A stretch of 25,077 nucleotides of DNA. Origin: Candidatus Moraniibacteriota bacterium. GTDB taxonomy: Bacteria > Patescibacteriota > Minisyncoccia > Moranbacterales > UBA2206. Made by a program: the position numbers and the translations under genes. The notes under the pieces are model-generated. The model saw only the letters and a list, made by a program, of their open reading frames with translations, was not told the origin of the DNA and ran no database searches. Shown piece by piece: positions 1-6,701 of this stretch (position 1 is the stretch's first letter; every line of letters starts with the position of its first letter). The stretch is taken from the NCBI GenBank assembly GCA_027351145.1, contig DAIEIZ010000061.1, positions 1-25,077 on the forward strand, given 5' to 3'.

Positions 1-281
1 AAATAGTTTTTTCTTTGTCCGGCTCTGCTTGATTGATAAGAACAGTAAAATAGCCTAAAATTTGACGGTTAAAATATTTTGTGCTAAGCTGTTTAATTGT
101 AAGGGTAAGAGCTGGATTATAGAGCAAATTAGGTTAAAAAAGGTTTTTTAATAGAAAATAGTTTAACTCCCAAGCACGCTTTAAGTTATTTTTTCTGGTA
201 AGTTGGAAAGAATTGACCAGTGAGCTTGTCCCACCATAGTCTCGTAATTGTGACAAAGGAGGATTTAAAAATTCGAAAAAA
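1..281. other. Non-coding stretch upstream of rpsJ
   Basis: No supportable gene is visible. It contains the promoter candidate at 62-90, an AT-only perfect palindrome at 134-151 (six A, GG, six T core), and a strong ribosome site AAAGGAGGA at 255-263. The T-rich first bases could be the tail of a terminator of an upstream gene outside the window, but no stem can be seen. Confidence 0.6.
62..90 (+). promoter_or_regulatory. Candidate promoter of the S10 operon
   Basis: A TTGACG -35 box (62-67) is followed by a 17-base spacer and TAAGCT (85-90), preceded by TGC, an extended -10 signature. It lies about 195 bases before rpsJ and would give a leader of about 190 nt. The -10 itself is weak (3 of 6), so this is a candidate based only on sequence match. 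Confidence 0.4.
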
Positions 282-284
282 TTG

Positions 285-611
285 ATGTCAAAGAACGAAG
301 AAGAAGTAAAATCAAGAATCAGAATCAAGATTAAGGCTTATGATCATAAAATTATCGATCAATCAGCCCGTCAGATTGTGGAAACAGCGGAGAGATCAGG
401 TGCCAGCATCGTTGGCCCGGTTCCTTTGCCAACAGAAATTCGTAAGTTTACTGTTAACAAATCTACATTTGTCCACAAAGATGCTCGTGATCAATATGAA
501 ATGAGAATTCACAAACGCCTCATTGACATTATGAGCCCAACACCAAAGACTATTGATAGCTTGACCAATTTAGATTTACCGGCAGGAGTGGATATTGAAA
601 TTAAAATGTAG
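285..611 (+). CDS. rpsJ: 30S ribosomal protein S10
   Basis: Small-subunit protein uS10 of the 30S head, also the transcription antitermination partner NusE in the family. The 108-aa product carries the S10 core: the IRIKAYDHKIIDQSARQIVE segment near residue 12, the GPVPLPT loop, and the HKDARDQYEMRIHKRLI segment. It is the first gene of the S10 operon here, as usual. The start is taken at ATG 285. A TTG sits directly before it at 282. The strong ribosome site AAAGGAGGA ends at 263, about 21 bases away, which is unusually far. The first about 10 residues are charged and not part of the conserved core. Followed by a long gap with a repeat element and a structured RNA before rplC. Confidence 0.97.
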   Translation: MSKNEEEVKSRIRIKIKAYDHKIIDQSARQIVETAERSGASIVGPVPLPTEIRKFTVNKSTFVHKDARDQYEMRIHKRLIDIMSPTPKTIDSLTNLDLPAGVDIEIKM

Positions 612-613
612 TT

Positions 614-706
614 TCTGCGAATTATGAATTTGTACGAATGAATTCAGGAGGGTATTTGTTAAATCCTTAAGGATTAGTATATTCATAATAATTCATAATT
701 TGCAGA
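614..706. repeat. Inverted-repeat element IR-1 (rpsJ-rplC gap)
   Basis: The left arm (614-641, starting TCTGCGAATTATGAATT) pairs with the reverse complement of the right arm (679-706, TCTGCAAATTATGAATT). Between the arms is a perfect 14-base palindrome AATCCTTAAGGATT at 662-675. It starts 3 bases after the rpsJ stop. The arms match those of three other elements in this operon. Function unknown; it may be a MITE-like repeat or an mRNA hairpin. Confidence 0.75.
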
Positions 707-711
707 GAAAT

Positions 712-820
712 CTAGTTAAAGTCCGTGCCCGAGTAATTGGTGTCGCCGGATACTAATCTAGCCAAGAAAGAAATTTCTTAACCTCAAAAAGAGGTTTTCG
801 GCTGATAGTGGCCGTTTTTT
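712..820 (+). promoter_or_regulatory. Candidate structured RNA with attenuator before rplC
   Basis: Three stacked foldable units are visible. First, a long-range stem: CTAGTTA (712-718) with TAATCTAG (754-761), then TCCG (722-725) with CGGA (747-750), and TGCC (726-729) with GGTG (739-742). Second, a perfect hairpin AACCTC/GAGGTT (780-785 and 791-796) with an AAAAA loop. Third, CGGC/GCCG (799-802 and 811-814) followed by six T (815-820), the layout of an intrinsic terminator. It lies upstream of rplC inside the operon. I infer a transcription attenuator or an independent small RNA; I do not recognise a known family. Confidence 0.45.
799..820 (+). terminator. Terminator-like hairpin before rplC
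   Basis: CGGC (799-802) pairs with GCCG (811-814), extended by one T-G wobble, and is followed by TTTTTT (815-820). The stem is short, so termination may be partial, as expected for an attenuator inside an essential operon. Confidence 0.45.
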
Positions 821-852
821 ATTTTATTAGCAGATTATTTAGCAAAAAAGCA

Positions 853-1413
853 ATGAAATTCATTTTAGGCAAAAAAATTGGAATGACCACGATATATGAT
901 GAAAAAGGCGCATTGAATGTGACTCTTTTGGAATGTGGCGCAAAAGTATCTCTAGTGAAAGAAAAAGGTAAAAACAAGGATGGTTATTCGGCGGTCCAGC
1001 TGGAAATTGCCAAGACTAAGAATAAGTTCAAGAAAAAGGAGTTTCATGTGGAGAGTAGCAATCTGAAAAAAAATGATATAGTGGATGTTTCCATTTTTGA
1101 ATTAAACGAAAAAGTAATTGTTTGCGGAACAAGCAAAGCAAAAGGTTTTCAGGGTGTGGTAAAAAGACATGGATTTGCCGGAAGCTGTGCAACACATGGT
1201 CACAAGCATGATCTTCGCGCACCTGGTTCAATTGGTTCCGGTTTTCCAGAGCATGTTGTGAAAGGAAAGCGCATGGCTGGTCGCATGGGTGGAGATCGTG
1301 TGACAACTAAGAATTTGAAAGTTGTGTTTATTGATAAGGAAAAAAATATTCTCGGAGTTAAGGGTGCAATTCCTGGCATCCCAGGAGGAATCGTAGAAAT
1401 TAAGGCATTATAA
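853..1413 (+). CDS. rplC: 50S ribosomal protein L3
   Basis: Early-assembling large-subunit protein uL3 near the peptidyl transferase centre. The 186-aa product starts MKFILGKKIGMT, matching the family N-terminus, has the central KGFQGVVKRHGF segment, the GATHGHKHDLRAPGSIG-like region (here CATHGHKHDLRAPGSIG) with the glutamine methylation area, and ends in the GIPGGIVEI strand typical of L3. The frame is open back to 808, but a start there would lie inside the terminator-like hairpin and add non-conserved residues, so ATG 853 is preferred. No clear ribosome site precedes it; the upstream sequence is A-rich. It begins the second segment of the operon, 12 bases before rplD. Confidence 0.97.
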   Translation: MKFILGKKIGMTTIYDEKGALNVTLLECGAKVSLVKEKGKNKDGYSAVQLEIAKTKNKFKKKEFHVESSNLKKNDIVDVSIFELNEKVIVCGTSKAKGFQGVVKRHGFAGSCATHGHKHDLRAPGSIGSGFPEHVVKGKRMAGRMGGDRVTTKNLKVVFIDKEKNILGVKGAIPGIPGGIVEIKAL

Positions 1414-1425
1414 ATCTCAAAAAGT

Positions 1426-2067
1426 ATGGCAAAGATCAAGGTCTATAATCTAGAAGGCAAAGAAATTGAAGAAATTAGCGTTTCTGATTCTGTTTTTGGT
1501 TTGCCAAAAAATGATGATCTTGTTCATCAAATCGTGGTGGCTATGGATGCTAATAAAAGACAAATACTAGCTGATACAAAAACTAGAGGCGAGAGAGCGG
1601 GTAGCGGAATTAAGCCTTGGAAACAAAAAGGAACGGGACGTGCTCGCGTTGGTTCAAGAAGAACTCCGCTTTGGAAAAAAGGAGGCGTTGTTTTCGGACC
1701 AAGTAATGATAGAAACTACAAACAAAAAATCAATAAGAAAATGAATCAAAAGGCAATCGCTACGGTGCTTAGTGGAAAACTCAAAGACAAGGAAATTTTC
1801 GTAGTTGATAAGTTGAGTTTCTCCCAAAAGAAAACTAAGGAGGTGGCTAAGATGCTCATAAATCTCAAAATCAAAGGTAGGACTCTGATGGCTTTTTCCA
1901 ATGAGGAAAAAGAGCTTCGCCCGATTAGTCGAAATTTAGCCAAGGTGGAAAATATTCTTACACCACAGTTGAATGTTTTGGAAATGCTGCGAAACAAGAA
2001 TTTATTTATGAGTAAAGAATCTCTAATGTTTCTCGAAGAAAAGTATAAACAAGCTGAAGTAAAATAA
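1426..2067 (+). CDS. rplD: 50S ribosomal protein L4
   Basis: Large-subunit protein uL4, lining the exit tunnel; in several bacteria it also autoregulates the S10 operon. The 213-aa protein shows the tunnel-loop signature: TKTRGERAGSGIKPWKQKGT around residue 46-65, followed by GRARVGSRRTPLWKKGGVVFGP, then the KMNQKAIATVLSGKL helix. Length is normal for L4. Starts ATG 1426 with MAKIKVYN, 12 bases after rplC. Its stop TAA shares one base with the rplW start, implying translational coupling. No ribosome site of the classical type is visible. Confidence 0.97.
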   Translation: MAKIKVYNLEGKEIEEISVSDSVFGLPKNDDLVHQIVVAMDANKRQILADTKTRGERAGSGIKPWKQKGTGRARVGSRRTPLWKKGGVVFGPSNDRNYKQKINKKMNQKAIATVLSGKLKDKEIFVVDKLSFSQKKTKEVAKMLINLKIKGRTLMAFSNEEKELRPISRNLAKVENILTPQLNVLEMLRNKNLFMSKESLMFLEEKYKQAEVK

Positions 2068-2381
2068 TGGAAAATAATATCAACCCCAATCAAGAAAATG
2101 TCCTCTCTAAAGTGCTAGTTGAGCCGATTGTAACCGAAGCGGCAACTGTTCTTATTGAGCAAAATAAATATATTTTCAAAATTTCTCCGCGCGCGACAAA
2201 GTTGCAAGTGAAGGTGGCGATTGAAAAAATTTACAAGATCAAAGTGGAAAAAGTGAATACAGTTAGCATTCCCCGAAAATTTCGCACTCGCGGACGAATC
2301 CCAGGATGGAAACCGGGTTTTCGAAAAGCGATTGTGACATTAAGAGAGGGAAATAAGATTGATGTTTTTGAAGGGAAATAA
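2067..2381 (+). CDS. rplW: 50S ribosomal protein L23
   Basis: Large-subunit protein uL23 at the tunnel exit, the docking site of trigger factor and SRP in the family. The 104-aa product has the VEPIVTEAATVLIEQNKYIF core, the KVAIEKIYKIKVEKVNTV helix-strand and the GRIPGWKPGFRKAIVTL loop-strand. The N-terminal 15 residues are an Asn/Glu-rich extension. The ATG overlaps the rplD stop by one base (TAATG), so it is probably translated by coupling. Confidence 0.96.
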   Translation: MENNINPNQENVLSKVLVEPIVTEAATVLIEQNKYIFKISPRATKLQVKVAIEKIYKIKVEKVNTVSIPRKFRTRGRIPGWKPGFRKAIVTLREGNKIDVFEGK

Positions 2382-2400
2382 TTTAGTCTAAACTCGTTAT

Positions 2401-3234
2401 ATGGCAATTAAGATCTACAAAAAAAATACTGCCGGACGTCGTAATATGTCGGTTGTTAAGGTTGACTATGTTTCAAAAAAGAGACCGGAAAAAGCATTAT
2501 TGGCAAAACAAGGAAAGCTAGCCGGAAGATCGCATGGAAAAATTTCAGTGAGGCATCAAGGCGGGGGTCATAAGCAAAGATATCGGATTGTGGATTTCTT
2601 GCAAGATAAGTTTGGTGTGCCTGGACGTGTGGCGGCAATTGAAAAGGACCCAAACCGAAAAGCTTTTATTGCTCTTGTTAATTATGCTGATGGAGAAAAG
2701 CGTTATGTTTTGGCAACGGAAGGAATGCGAGCGGGGCAAGAAGTACTTTCTGCTGAGAATGCTCCGGTGAAATCGGGTAATCGTGTTAAGGTGAAAAATA
2801 TTCCAATTGGGACAACTATTTGTAATTTAGAGCTATTTCCAGGACGAGGCGGGCAAATTATCAGAAGCGCTGGAAGCTCAGCCAGTCTCACTGCCGTGGA
2901 CGAAAAAACAGCTCAGATTAAATTACCTTCCGGAGAAATTAGACTTGTGAGTAATGAGTGCTATGCAACAATTGGACAGGCGAGTAATTTTGAGAGTAAC
3001 TCAATCAATCTCGGTAAAGCCGGCAAGAGTCGATGGCTTAATATTCGTCCGACCGTTCGTGGATCTGCAATGAATCCGGTTGATCATCCACATGGAGGAG
3101 GCGAAGGACGCCAAGGAATCGGGCTTAAGCATCCGAAAACTCCTTGGGGAAAGCCAGCTCTTGGCAAGAAGACCAGGAAGAAGAAGAAATATAGCAATCA
3201 ATTTATTATTAAGCGAAGAGTGAAGAGAAAATAA
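2401..3234 (+). CDS. rplB: 50S ribosomal protein L2
   Basis: Large-subunit protein uL2, required for subunit association and peptidyl transferase assembly. 277 aa, the usual length. The sequence shows GRSHGKISVRHQGGGHKQRYR (residues about 42-62), the IPIGTTICNLELFPGRGGQ region, and the C-terminal RPTVRGSAMNPVDHPHGGGEG signature including the conserved histidine of the active-site neighbourhood, then the basic tail KTRKKKKYSNQFIIKRR. Located 19 bases after rplW, with no recognisable ribosome site. Confidence 0.98.
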   Translation: MAIKIYKKNTAGRRNMSVVKVDYVSKKRPEKALLAKQGKLAGRSHGKISVRHQGGGHKQRYRIVDFLQDKFGVPGRVAAIEKDPNRKAFIALVNYADGEKRYVLATEGMRAGQEVLSAENAPVKSGNRVKVKNIPIGTTICNLELFPGRGGQIIRSAGSSASLTAVDEKTAQIKLPSGEIRLVSNECYATIGQASNFESNSINLGKAGKSRWLNIRPTVRGSAMNPVDHPHGGGEGRQGIGLKHPKTPWGKPALGKKTRKKKKYSNQFIIKRRVKRK

Positions 3235-3242
3235 ATAGAACT

Positions 3243-3264
3243 AAATTTGTAATTCGTAGAGAAA
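3243..3264 (+). repeat. Solo right arm of the IR family before rpsS
   Basis: The stretch AAATTTGTAATTCGTAGAGA matches the right end of IR-3 before rplX (AAATTTGTAATTAGTAGAGA) at 19 of 20 bases and ends five bases before the rpsS ATG. No matching left arm is present in this 34-base gap. It suggests a decayed or partial element. Confidence 0.6.
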
Positions 3265-3268
3265 TCAC

Positions 3269-3610
3269 ATGACAAGAAGTCTGAAAAAGGGTCCTTATGT
3301 GGACGAAAGATTAATCAAAAAAGTGCTGGATAAAAAGCCAGGCGATAGGAGTGTTATTAAGACTTGGCTTCGCGCTGCGGTTATTTCTCCAGAAATGGTT
3401 GGTTTTACTTTCGGTGTCTATAATGGAAAAATATTTATTTCAGTTACGCCAACGGAAGAAATGGTAGGGCATAGACTTGGCGAATTTTCTCCGACAAGGA
3501 AGTTTACGCGGCATGGAGGCAAGATGCAAAAGGAAATGGAAACAGCGGCTAAACAAAAAGAAGCTGATGCTGCGAAAGCTGCGAAGGCCTCTGATACTAA
3601 GAAGAAATAA
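3269..3610 (+). CDS. rpsS: 30S ribosomal protein S19
   Basis: Small-subunit head protein uS19. The 113-aa product begins MTRSLKKGPYVDERLIKKV and carries the TWLRAAVISPEMVGFTFGVYNGK core and the MVGHRLGEFSPTRKFTRHGG signature. Typical S19 is about 90-95 aa; here the last about 25 residues form an Ala/Lys-rich tail (repeated KAAKA-like units, ending TKKK), an extension beyond the fold. The start codon follows a solo repeat arm instead of a classical ribosome site. It ends 12 bases before rplV. Confidence 0.97.
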   Translation: MTRSLKKGPYVDERLIKKVLDKKPGDRSVIKTWLRAAVISPEMVGFTFGVYNGKIFISVTPTEEMVGHRLGEFSPTRKFTRHGGKMQKEMETAAKQKEADAAKAAKASDTKKK

Positions 3611-3622
3611 TAGAGAAATATC

Positions 3623-4201
3623 ATGAAAGTTACAGCGGAACTCAACAATTTAAGAATCTCTCCTCGCAAAGTGAAATTAGTGGCTGATTTGATCAAGGGT
3701 ATGGATGCAGTGGAAGCCGTAAGCCAGCTTGATGTGGCAATCAAAAAAACTAGTGGCTATATGCAAAAACTTCTGCTTAGCGCAATTGCTAACGCGGAGA
3801 ATAATTTTGGTCTTTCGAAAAATAACCTCTATGTTTTGGATGCTGTTGTTGGAGCTGGACCAACGCTCAAAAGATGGATGCCAAAAGCCTATGGACGTGC
3901 CGGACAAATTTTAAAAAGAACTTCAAAGGTAAGAATAATTTTGGAAGAAAGAATTGAAGGAAAAGATCGTAAAAGCAAGGAGCAGATGGAAAAAGAAAAA
4001 GCCGAGAAGACCAGGAAGGCAACGGTCGAGCTGAAAAAAGAAGAAAAAAAGAAAGAACTGCGAAAAGAGGAAGAAATCAAAGAAGGAAAAACAGAAAAAG
4101 TGACGGTGGAAGCGAAAGCAAAAAGTGTTGATAAAACAAAGAAAGCTGTTGCGGAGCCAAAGAGTTGGAAAAGCAAGATATTCAGACGGAAGTCGATGTA
4201 A
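3623..4201 (+). CDS. rplV: 50S ribosomal protein L22 with long charged tail
   Basis: Large-subunit protein uL22, whose hairpin lines the exit tunnel. Residues 1 to about 113 are the L22 fold: LRISPRKVKLVADLIKGMDA, then LLSAIANAENNFGLSKNNLYV, and the hairpin GPTLKRWMPKAYGRAGQILKR followed by TSKVRIILEE. Residues about 114-192 are an added Lys/Glu-rich tail, predicted disordered or coiled, ending WKSKIFRRKSM. Family members are usually 110-120 aa, so the tail is a lineage extension. The start follows TAGAGAAATATC, similar to the right arm of the repeat family. Followed by IR-2. Confidence 0.96.
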   Translation: MKVTAELNNLRISPRKVKLVADLIKGMDAVEAVSQLDVAIKKTSGYMQKLLLSAIANAENNFGLSKNNLYVLDAVVGAGPTLKRWMPKAYGRAGQILKRTSKVRIILEERIEGKDRKSKEQMEKEKAEKTRKATVELKKEEKKKELRKEEEIKEGKTEKVTVEAKAKSVDKTKKAVAEPKSWKSKIFRRKSM

Positions 4202-4207
4202 ACAGTT

Positions 4208-4324
4208 TCTACGAATTGCGAATAAGTATGAATGTACCAATCCGTAATCGTAGACCAAGGGAGATCGAAGAAGTTTTTTTAGATAATCGCGTTAGTATAT
4301 TCATATAAATTAGTAATTCGTAGA
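4208..4324. repeat. Inverted-repeat element IR-2 (rplV-rpsC gap)
   Basis: The 30-base arms at 4208-4237 and 4295-4324 match as inverted repeats at 24 of 30 positions; both begin TCTACGAATT on their outer side. An inner TCCGTAATCGTAGA motif (4241-4254) also occurs in IR-3. The right arm ends 9 bases before the rpsC ATG. This is the clearest of the four copies. Confidence 0.8.
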
Positions 4325-4333
4325 GAAACACCT

Positions 4334-4993
4334 ATGGGACATAAAGTAAATCCAGTTGGACTGCGCTTGGGAATAACTCAAGATTGGAAATCCAAGTGGT
4401 TTAGCAAGAGAGATTATAATAAAAACCTCAAGCAAGATATTGAGATTCGTTTGGAAATAATGAAAAAATGGAAAGCAGCTTTTATCTCCGAGGTGGAAAT
4501 TGAAAGATCTCAGGCCGCCGTTAAGATTATTATCAAAACCGCTCGACCGGGAGTTTTAATTGGTCGTGGCGGTAGCGGAGTAGAAGATATCAAGCATTAT
4601 ATCCAAAACACTTTTTTCAAGAGCAACCGCAAGGCAGATTTGCGAATTGAAATCCAGGAAATTAAAAATTTTGAAGAAAGTGCTATGATTGTGGCGCAAA
4701 ATGTGGCAGAACAGCTGGAAAAGAGAATCCCATTTCGCCGAGCGATGAAAATGATGCTTGAGCAAGCCATGAAAAATTCAACAATAAAGGGGGTAAAAAT
4801 TGAAATGTCCGGAAGATTAGGTGGCGCGGAAATGTCTCGCAGGGAATGGTTGTCAAAAGGAACGCTACCGCTTCATACGCTCCGTGCGAATATTGATTTT
4901 GCCAGAGCGACAGCGTTTACAACTTATGGAGCAATTGGAGTGAAAGCATGGCTTTATAAGGGGGAGGTATTTGATGTTAAAAAGACGAATTAA
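4334..4993 (+). CDS. rpsC: 30S ribosomal protein S3
   Basis: Small-subunit protein uS3 at the mRNA entry channel. 219 aa. Starts MGHKVNPVGLRLGITQDW, the standard S3 N-terminus. The KH domain is visible with the VLIGRGGSGVEDIK loop near residue 75-88, and the C-terminal domain with GVKIEMSGRLGGAEMSRREW and the LHTLRANIDFARATAFTTYG segment. Length is normal. Initiation is immediately downstream of IR-2, without a classical ribosome site. It ends 14 bases before rplP. Confidence 0.98.
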   Translation: MGHKVNPVGLRLGITQDWKSKWFSKRDYNKNLKQDIEIRLEIMKKWKAAFISEVEIERSQAAVKIIIKTARPGVLIGRGGSGVEDIKHYIQNTFFKSNRKADLRIEIQEIKNFEESAMIVAQNVAEQLEKRIPFRRAMKMMLEQAMKNSTIKGVKIEMSGRLGGAEMSRREWLSKGTLPLHTLRANIDFARATAFTTYGAIGVKAWLYKGEVFDVKKTN

Positions 4994-5007
4994 AGTAAAA
5001 AAATCGT

Positions 5008-5421
5008 ATGTTGATGCCAAAGAAAGTAAAACATAGAAAGGTGCAGAGAGGCGGAGTGATCCGTGGCAATGCAATGCGAGGAAATTCAATCAGTTTCGGC
5101 AGTTTCGGATTAAAAGCGGTTGGCGCTAGTCTTGTTTCTTCTCGGCAGATTGAAGCCGCTCGCCGTGCGATGACCAGGTATGTGCAAAGAGGAGGCAAGA
5201 TTTGGATCAGAATTTTTCCTGATAAGCCAATGACTAAAAAAGGCGATGAAACACCAATGGGTAAGGGAAAAGGAGCGGTTGATCATTTTGTGGCTGTTGT
5301 GAAGCCGGGAACGGTGATGTTTGAAATGGATGGCGTTAAAATAGAGATTGCCAAGGAAGCTATGCGGTTGGCTGCGCATAAGTTGAATTTGAAAACTAAG
5401 TTTGTTACTAAAGAGGAATAA
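5008..5421 (+). CDS. rplP: 50S ribosomal protein L16
   Basis: Large-subunit protein uL16 near the A and P sites. 137 aa, the usual length. The N-terminus MLMPKKVKHRKVQRGG matches the family start MLMPK, which supports ATG 5008 over the in-frame ATG at 5014. Core features: the GNSISFGSFGLKAVGASLVS strand, the IWIRIFPDKPMTKKGDETPM loop, the GKGKGAVDHFVAVVKPG segment and the AMRLAAHKL helix. It precedes rpmC closely. Confidence 0.97.
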   Translation: MLMPKKVKHRKVQRGGVIRGNAMRGNSISFGSFGLKAVGASLVSSRQIEAARRAMTRYVQRGGKIWIRIFPDKPMTKKGDETPMGKGKGAVDHFVAVVKPGTVMFEMDGVKIEIAKEAMRLAAHKLNLKTKFVTKEE

Positions 5422-5431
5422 GAAAATTGTT

Positions 5432-5626
5432 ATGAAAATTAAGGAATTGAAAGACAAGAATATTGCCGAACTTAAAAAACTTCTCGCTGAAAAAGAGGAT
5501 GGCATTCGCAAGTTCAGATTTGAGTTGGTCACGAAGCAAGTAAAAGGCACAAGACAGATCAGGACTGCCAAGCGTGATGTTGCGAGGATTCTCACTTTAA
5601 TTCAAAAAGAAAGTATAAAAGCTTAA
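5432..5626 (+). CDS. rpmC: 50S ribosomal protein L29
   Basis: Large-subunit protein uL29 beside L23 at the tunnel exit. 64 aa with the two-helix pattern: MKIKELKDKNIAELKKLLAE, then FRFELVTKQVKGTRQIRTAKRD, and RILTLIQKE. The frame is open back to 5402 inside rplP, but ATG 5432 gives the family N-terminus and lies downstream of GAGGA in the rplP end. Ten bases separate it from rplP and ten from rpsQ. Confidence 0.95.
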   Translation: MKIKELKDKNIAELKKLLAEKEDGIRKFRFELVTKQVKGTRQIRTAKRDVARILTLIQKESIKA

Positions 5627-5636
5627 GGATAATTTT

Positions 5637-5888
5637 ATGGATAGCAAAATTGTGGAAAAAAATAAAATCATCACTCGCAAAAAAGGCGTTGTTGTTTCCG
5701 ATAAAATGGATAAGACAATCGTGGTTGCCGTAGAGACGCTGAAAACTCATTCAAAATACAGAAAGAAATATCGTTCGACTAAGAAATATAAGGCGCATGA
5801 TGGCGAGAATAGGTATAAAATTGGAGATATTGTTGAAATTATGCCTTGTAAACCGATGAGTAAGGATAAGAATTATATAGCAGTTTAA
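5637..5888 (+). CDS. rpsQ: 30S ribosomal protein S17
   Basis: Early-binding small-subunit protein uS17. 83 aa OB-fold with KKGVVVSDKMDKTIVVAVET, then YRKKYRSTKKYKAHDGENRY and the closing GDIVEIMPCKPMSKDKNY strand, matching the family's HP-x-YxK and RPLSKxK motifs. A ribosome site AAGGA lies 7 bases upstream of ATG 5637, one of the few in this operon. Only 4 bases separate it from rplN. Confidence 0.96.
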   Translation: MDSKIVEKNKIITRKKGVVVSDKMDKTIVVAVETLKTHSKYRKKYRSTKKYKAHDGENRYKIGDIVEIMPCKPMSKDKNYIAV

Positions 5889-5892
5889 ACAT

Positions 5893-6258
5893 ATGATACA
5901 AACAGAATCAAAATTAAATGTAGCTGACAATAGCGGTGCCAAAGTTATCAAATGTTTCAAGGTGCTTGGTGGAAGTAAAAGACGTTTCGCTCGTATCGGA
6001 GATGTGATTGTTGCAAGCGTAAAATCAGCTGAGCCAAGAGGTATGGTAAAAAAGGGAGATAAGGTTCGTGCGGTTATTGTGCGACAGAGAAAAGAATTTC
6101 GTCGCAAAGACGGGTCATATATTCGTTTTGATGAAAACGCTGCAGTGATTGTTGAGGCCAAAGAACCGAAAGGCACTAGAATTTTTGGACCAATTGCGAG
6201 AGAAATTAGAGATAAGGGTTATGCCAAGATTGCGTCGCTTGCGCCGGAAGTGTTATAA
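5893..6258 (+). CDS. rplN: 50S ribosomal protein L14
   Basis: Large-subunit interface protein uL14. 121 aa, normal length. It opens MIQTESKLNVADNSGAK, with IKCFKVLGGSKRRFARIGDV, VIVRQRKEFRRKDGSYIRFD and the C-terminal GTRIFGPIAREIRDKGYAKI segment, all diagnostic. It is followed by IR-3, so it is the last gene of an operon segment bounded by repeat elements. Confidence 0.98.
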   Translation: MIQTESKLNVADNSGAKVIKCFKVLGGSKRRFARIGDVIVASVKSAEPRGMVKKGDKVRAVIVRQRKEFRRKDGSYIRFDENAAVIVEAKEPKGTRIFGPIAREIRDKGYAKIASLAPEVL

Positions 6259-6262
6259 GTCC

Positions 6263-6362
6263 CTGCGAATTACGAATCAATATAAATTCGTAATCGTAGC
6301 CAGAATGTATTGAAAGCCCGTTTTTATATTCGTAAATTTGTAATAAATTTGTAATTAGTAGA
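6263..6362. repeat. Inverted-repeat element IR-3 (rplN-rplX gap)
   Basis: The left arm from 6263 (CTGCGAATTACGAAT) is an imperfect match to the reverse complement of the right arm ending at 6362 (CTACTAATTACAAAT). The inner copy CGTAATCGTAG (6289-6299) matches IR-2. The right arm ends eight bases before the rplX ATG. It is the most diverged of the four elements. Confidence 0.65.
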
Positions 6363-6369
6363 GAATATC

Positions 6370-6675
6370 ATGAAGATTAAGAAAAATGATTTAGTTAAGA
6401 TGCTTGCAGGAAAGGACAGTGGAAAAACCGGGAAAGTTCTGCGTGTATATCCAGCACAAAAAAAAGTAGTGGTGGACGGACTAAATATGCTAAAAAAACA
6501 TAATAAGCCCAAGCGTGATGGAGAAAAGGGTCAAAGAGTGGAAATCCCGAGAATGGTTGATATTTCAAATGCAATGGTGGTTTGTCCTAAGTGCGGAAAA
6601 GCCGTAAGACTTGGATATAAGATGGAGGGTGATAAGAAAGTCCGCGTGTGCAAGAAATGCAAAGCCGAAGTATAA
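6370..6675 (+). CDS. rplX: 50S ribosomal protein L24 with zinc-ribbon tail
   Basis: Assembly-initiating large-subunit protein uL24. 101 aa. KOW motif: KKNDLVKMLAGKDSGKTGKV at residues about 3-22, then VVVDGLNMLKKHNKP. The C-terminal part has CPKC (about residue 75) and CKKC (about residue 95), a Cys4 zinc-ribbon pattern known in some L24 proteins, around GKAVRLGYKMEGDKKVRV. Starts right after IR-3 without a classical ribosome site. Confidence 0.96.
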   Translation: MKIKKNDLVKMLAGKDSGKTGKVLRVYPAQKKVVVDGLNMLKKHNKPKRDGEKGQRVEIPRMVDISNAMVVCPKCGKAVRLGYKMEGDKKVRVCKKCKAEV

Positions 6676-6701
6676 TCCAGCGTTTAATTTAAAAGATTAG
6701 T

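Noticed and set aside
808..852. Upstream extension of rplC from a GTG at 808
   Set aside because: It would start inside the terminator-like hairpin and adds residues not found in L3; ATG 853 gives the family N-terminus.
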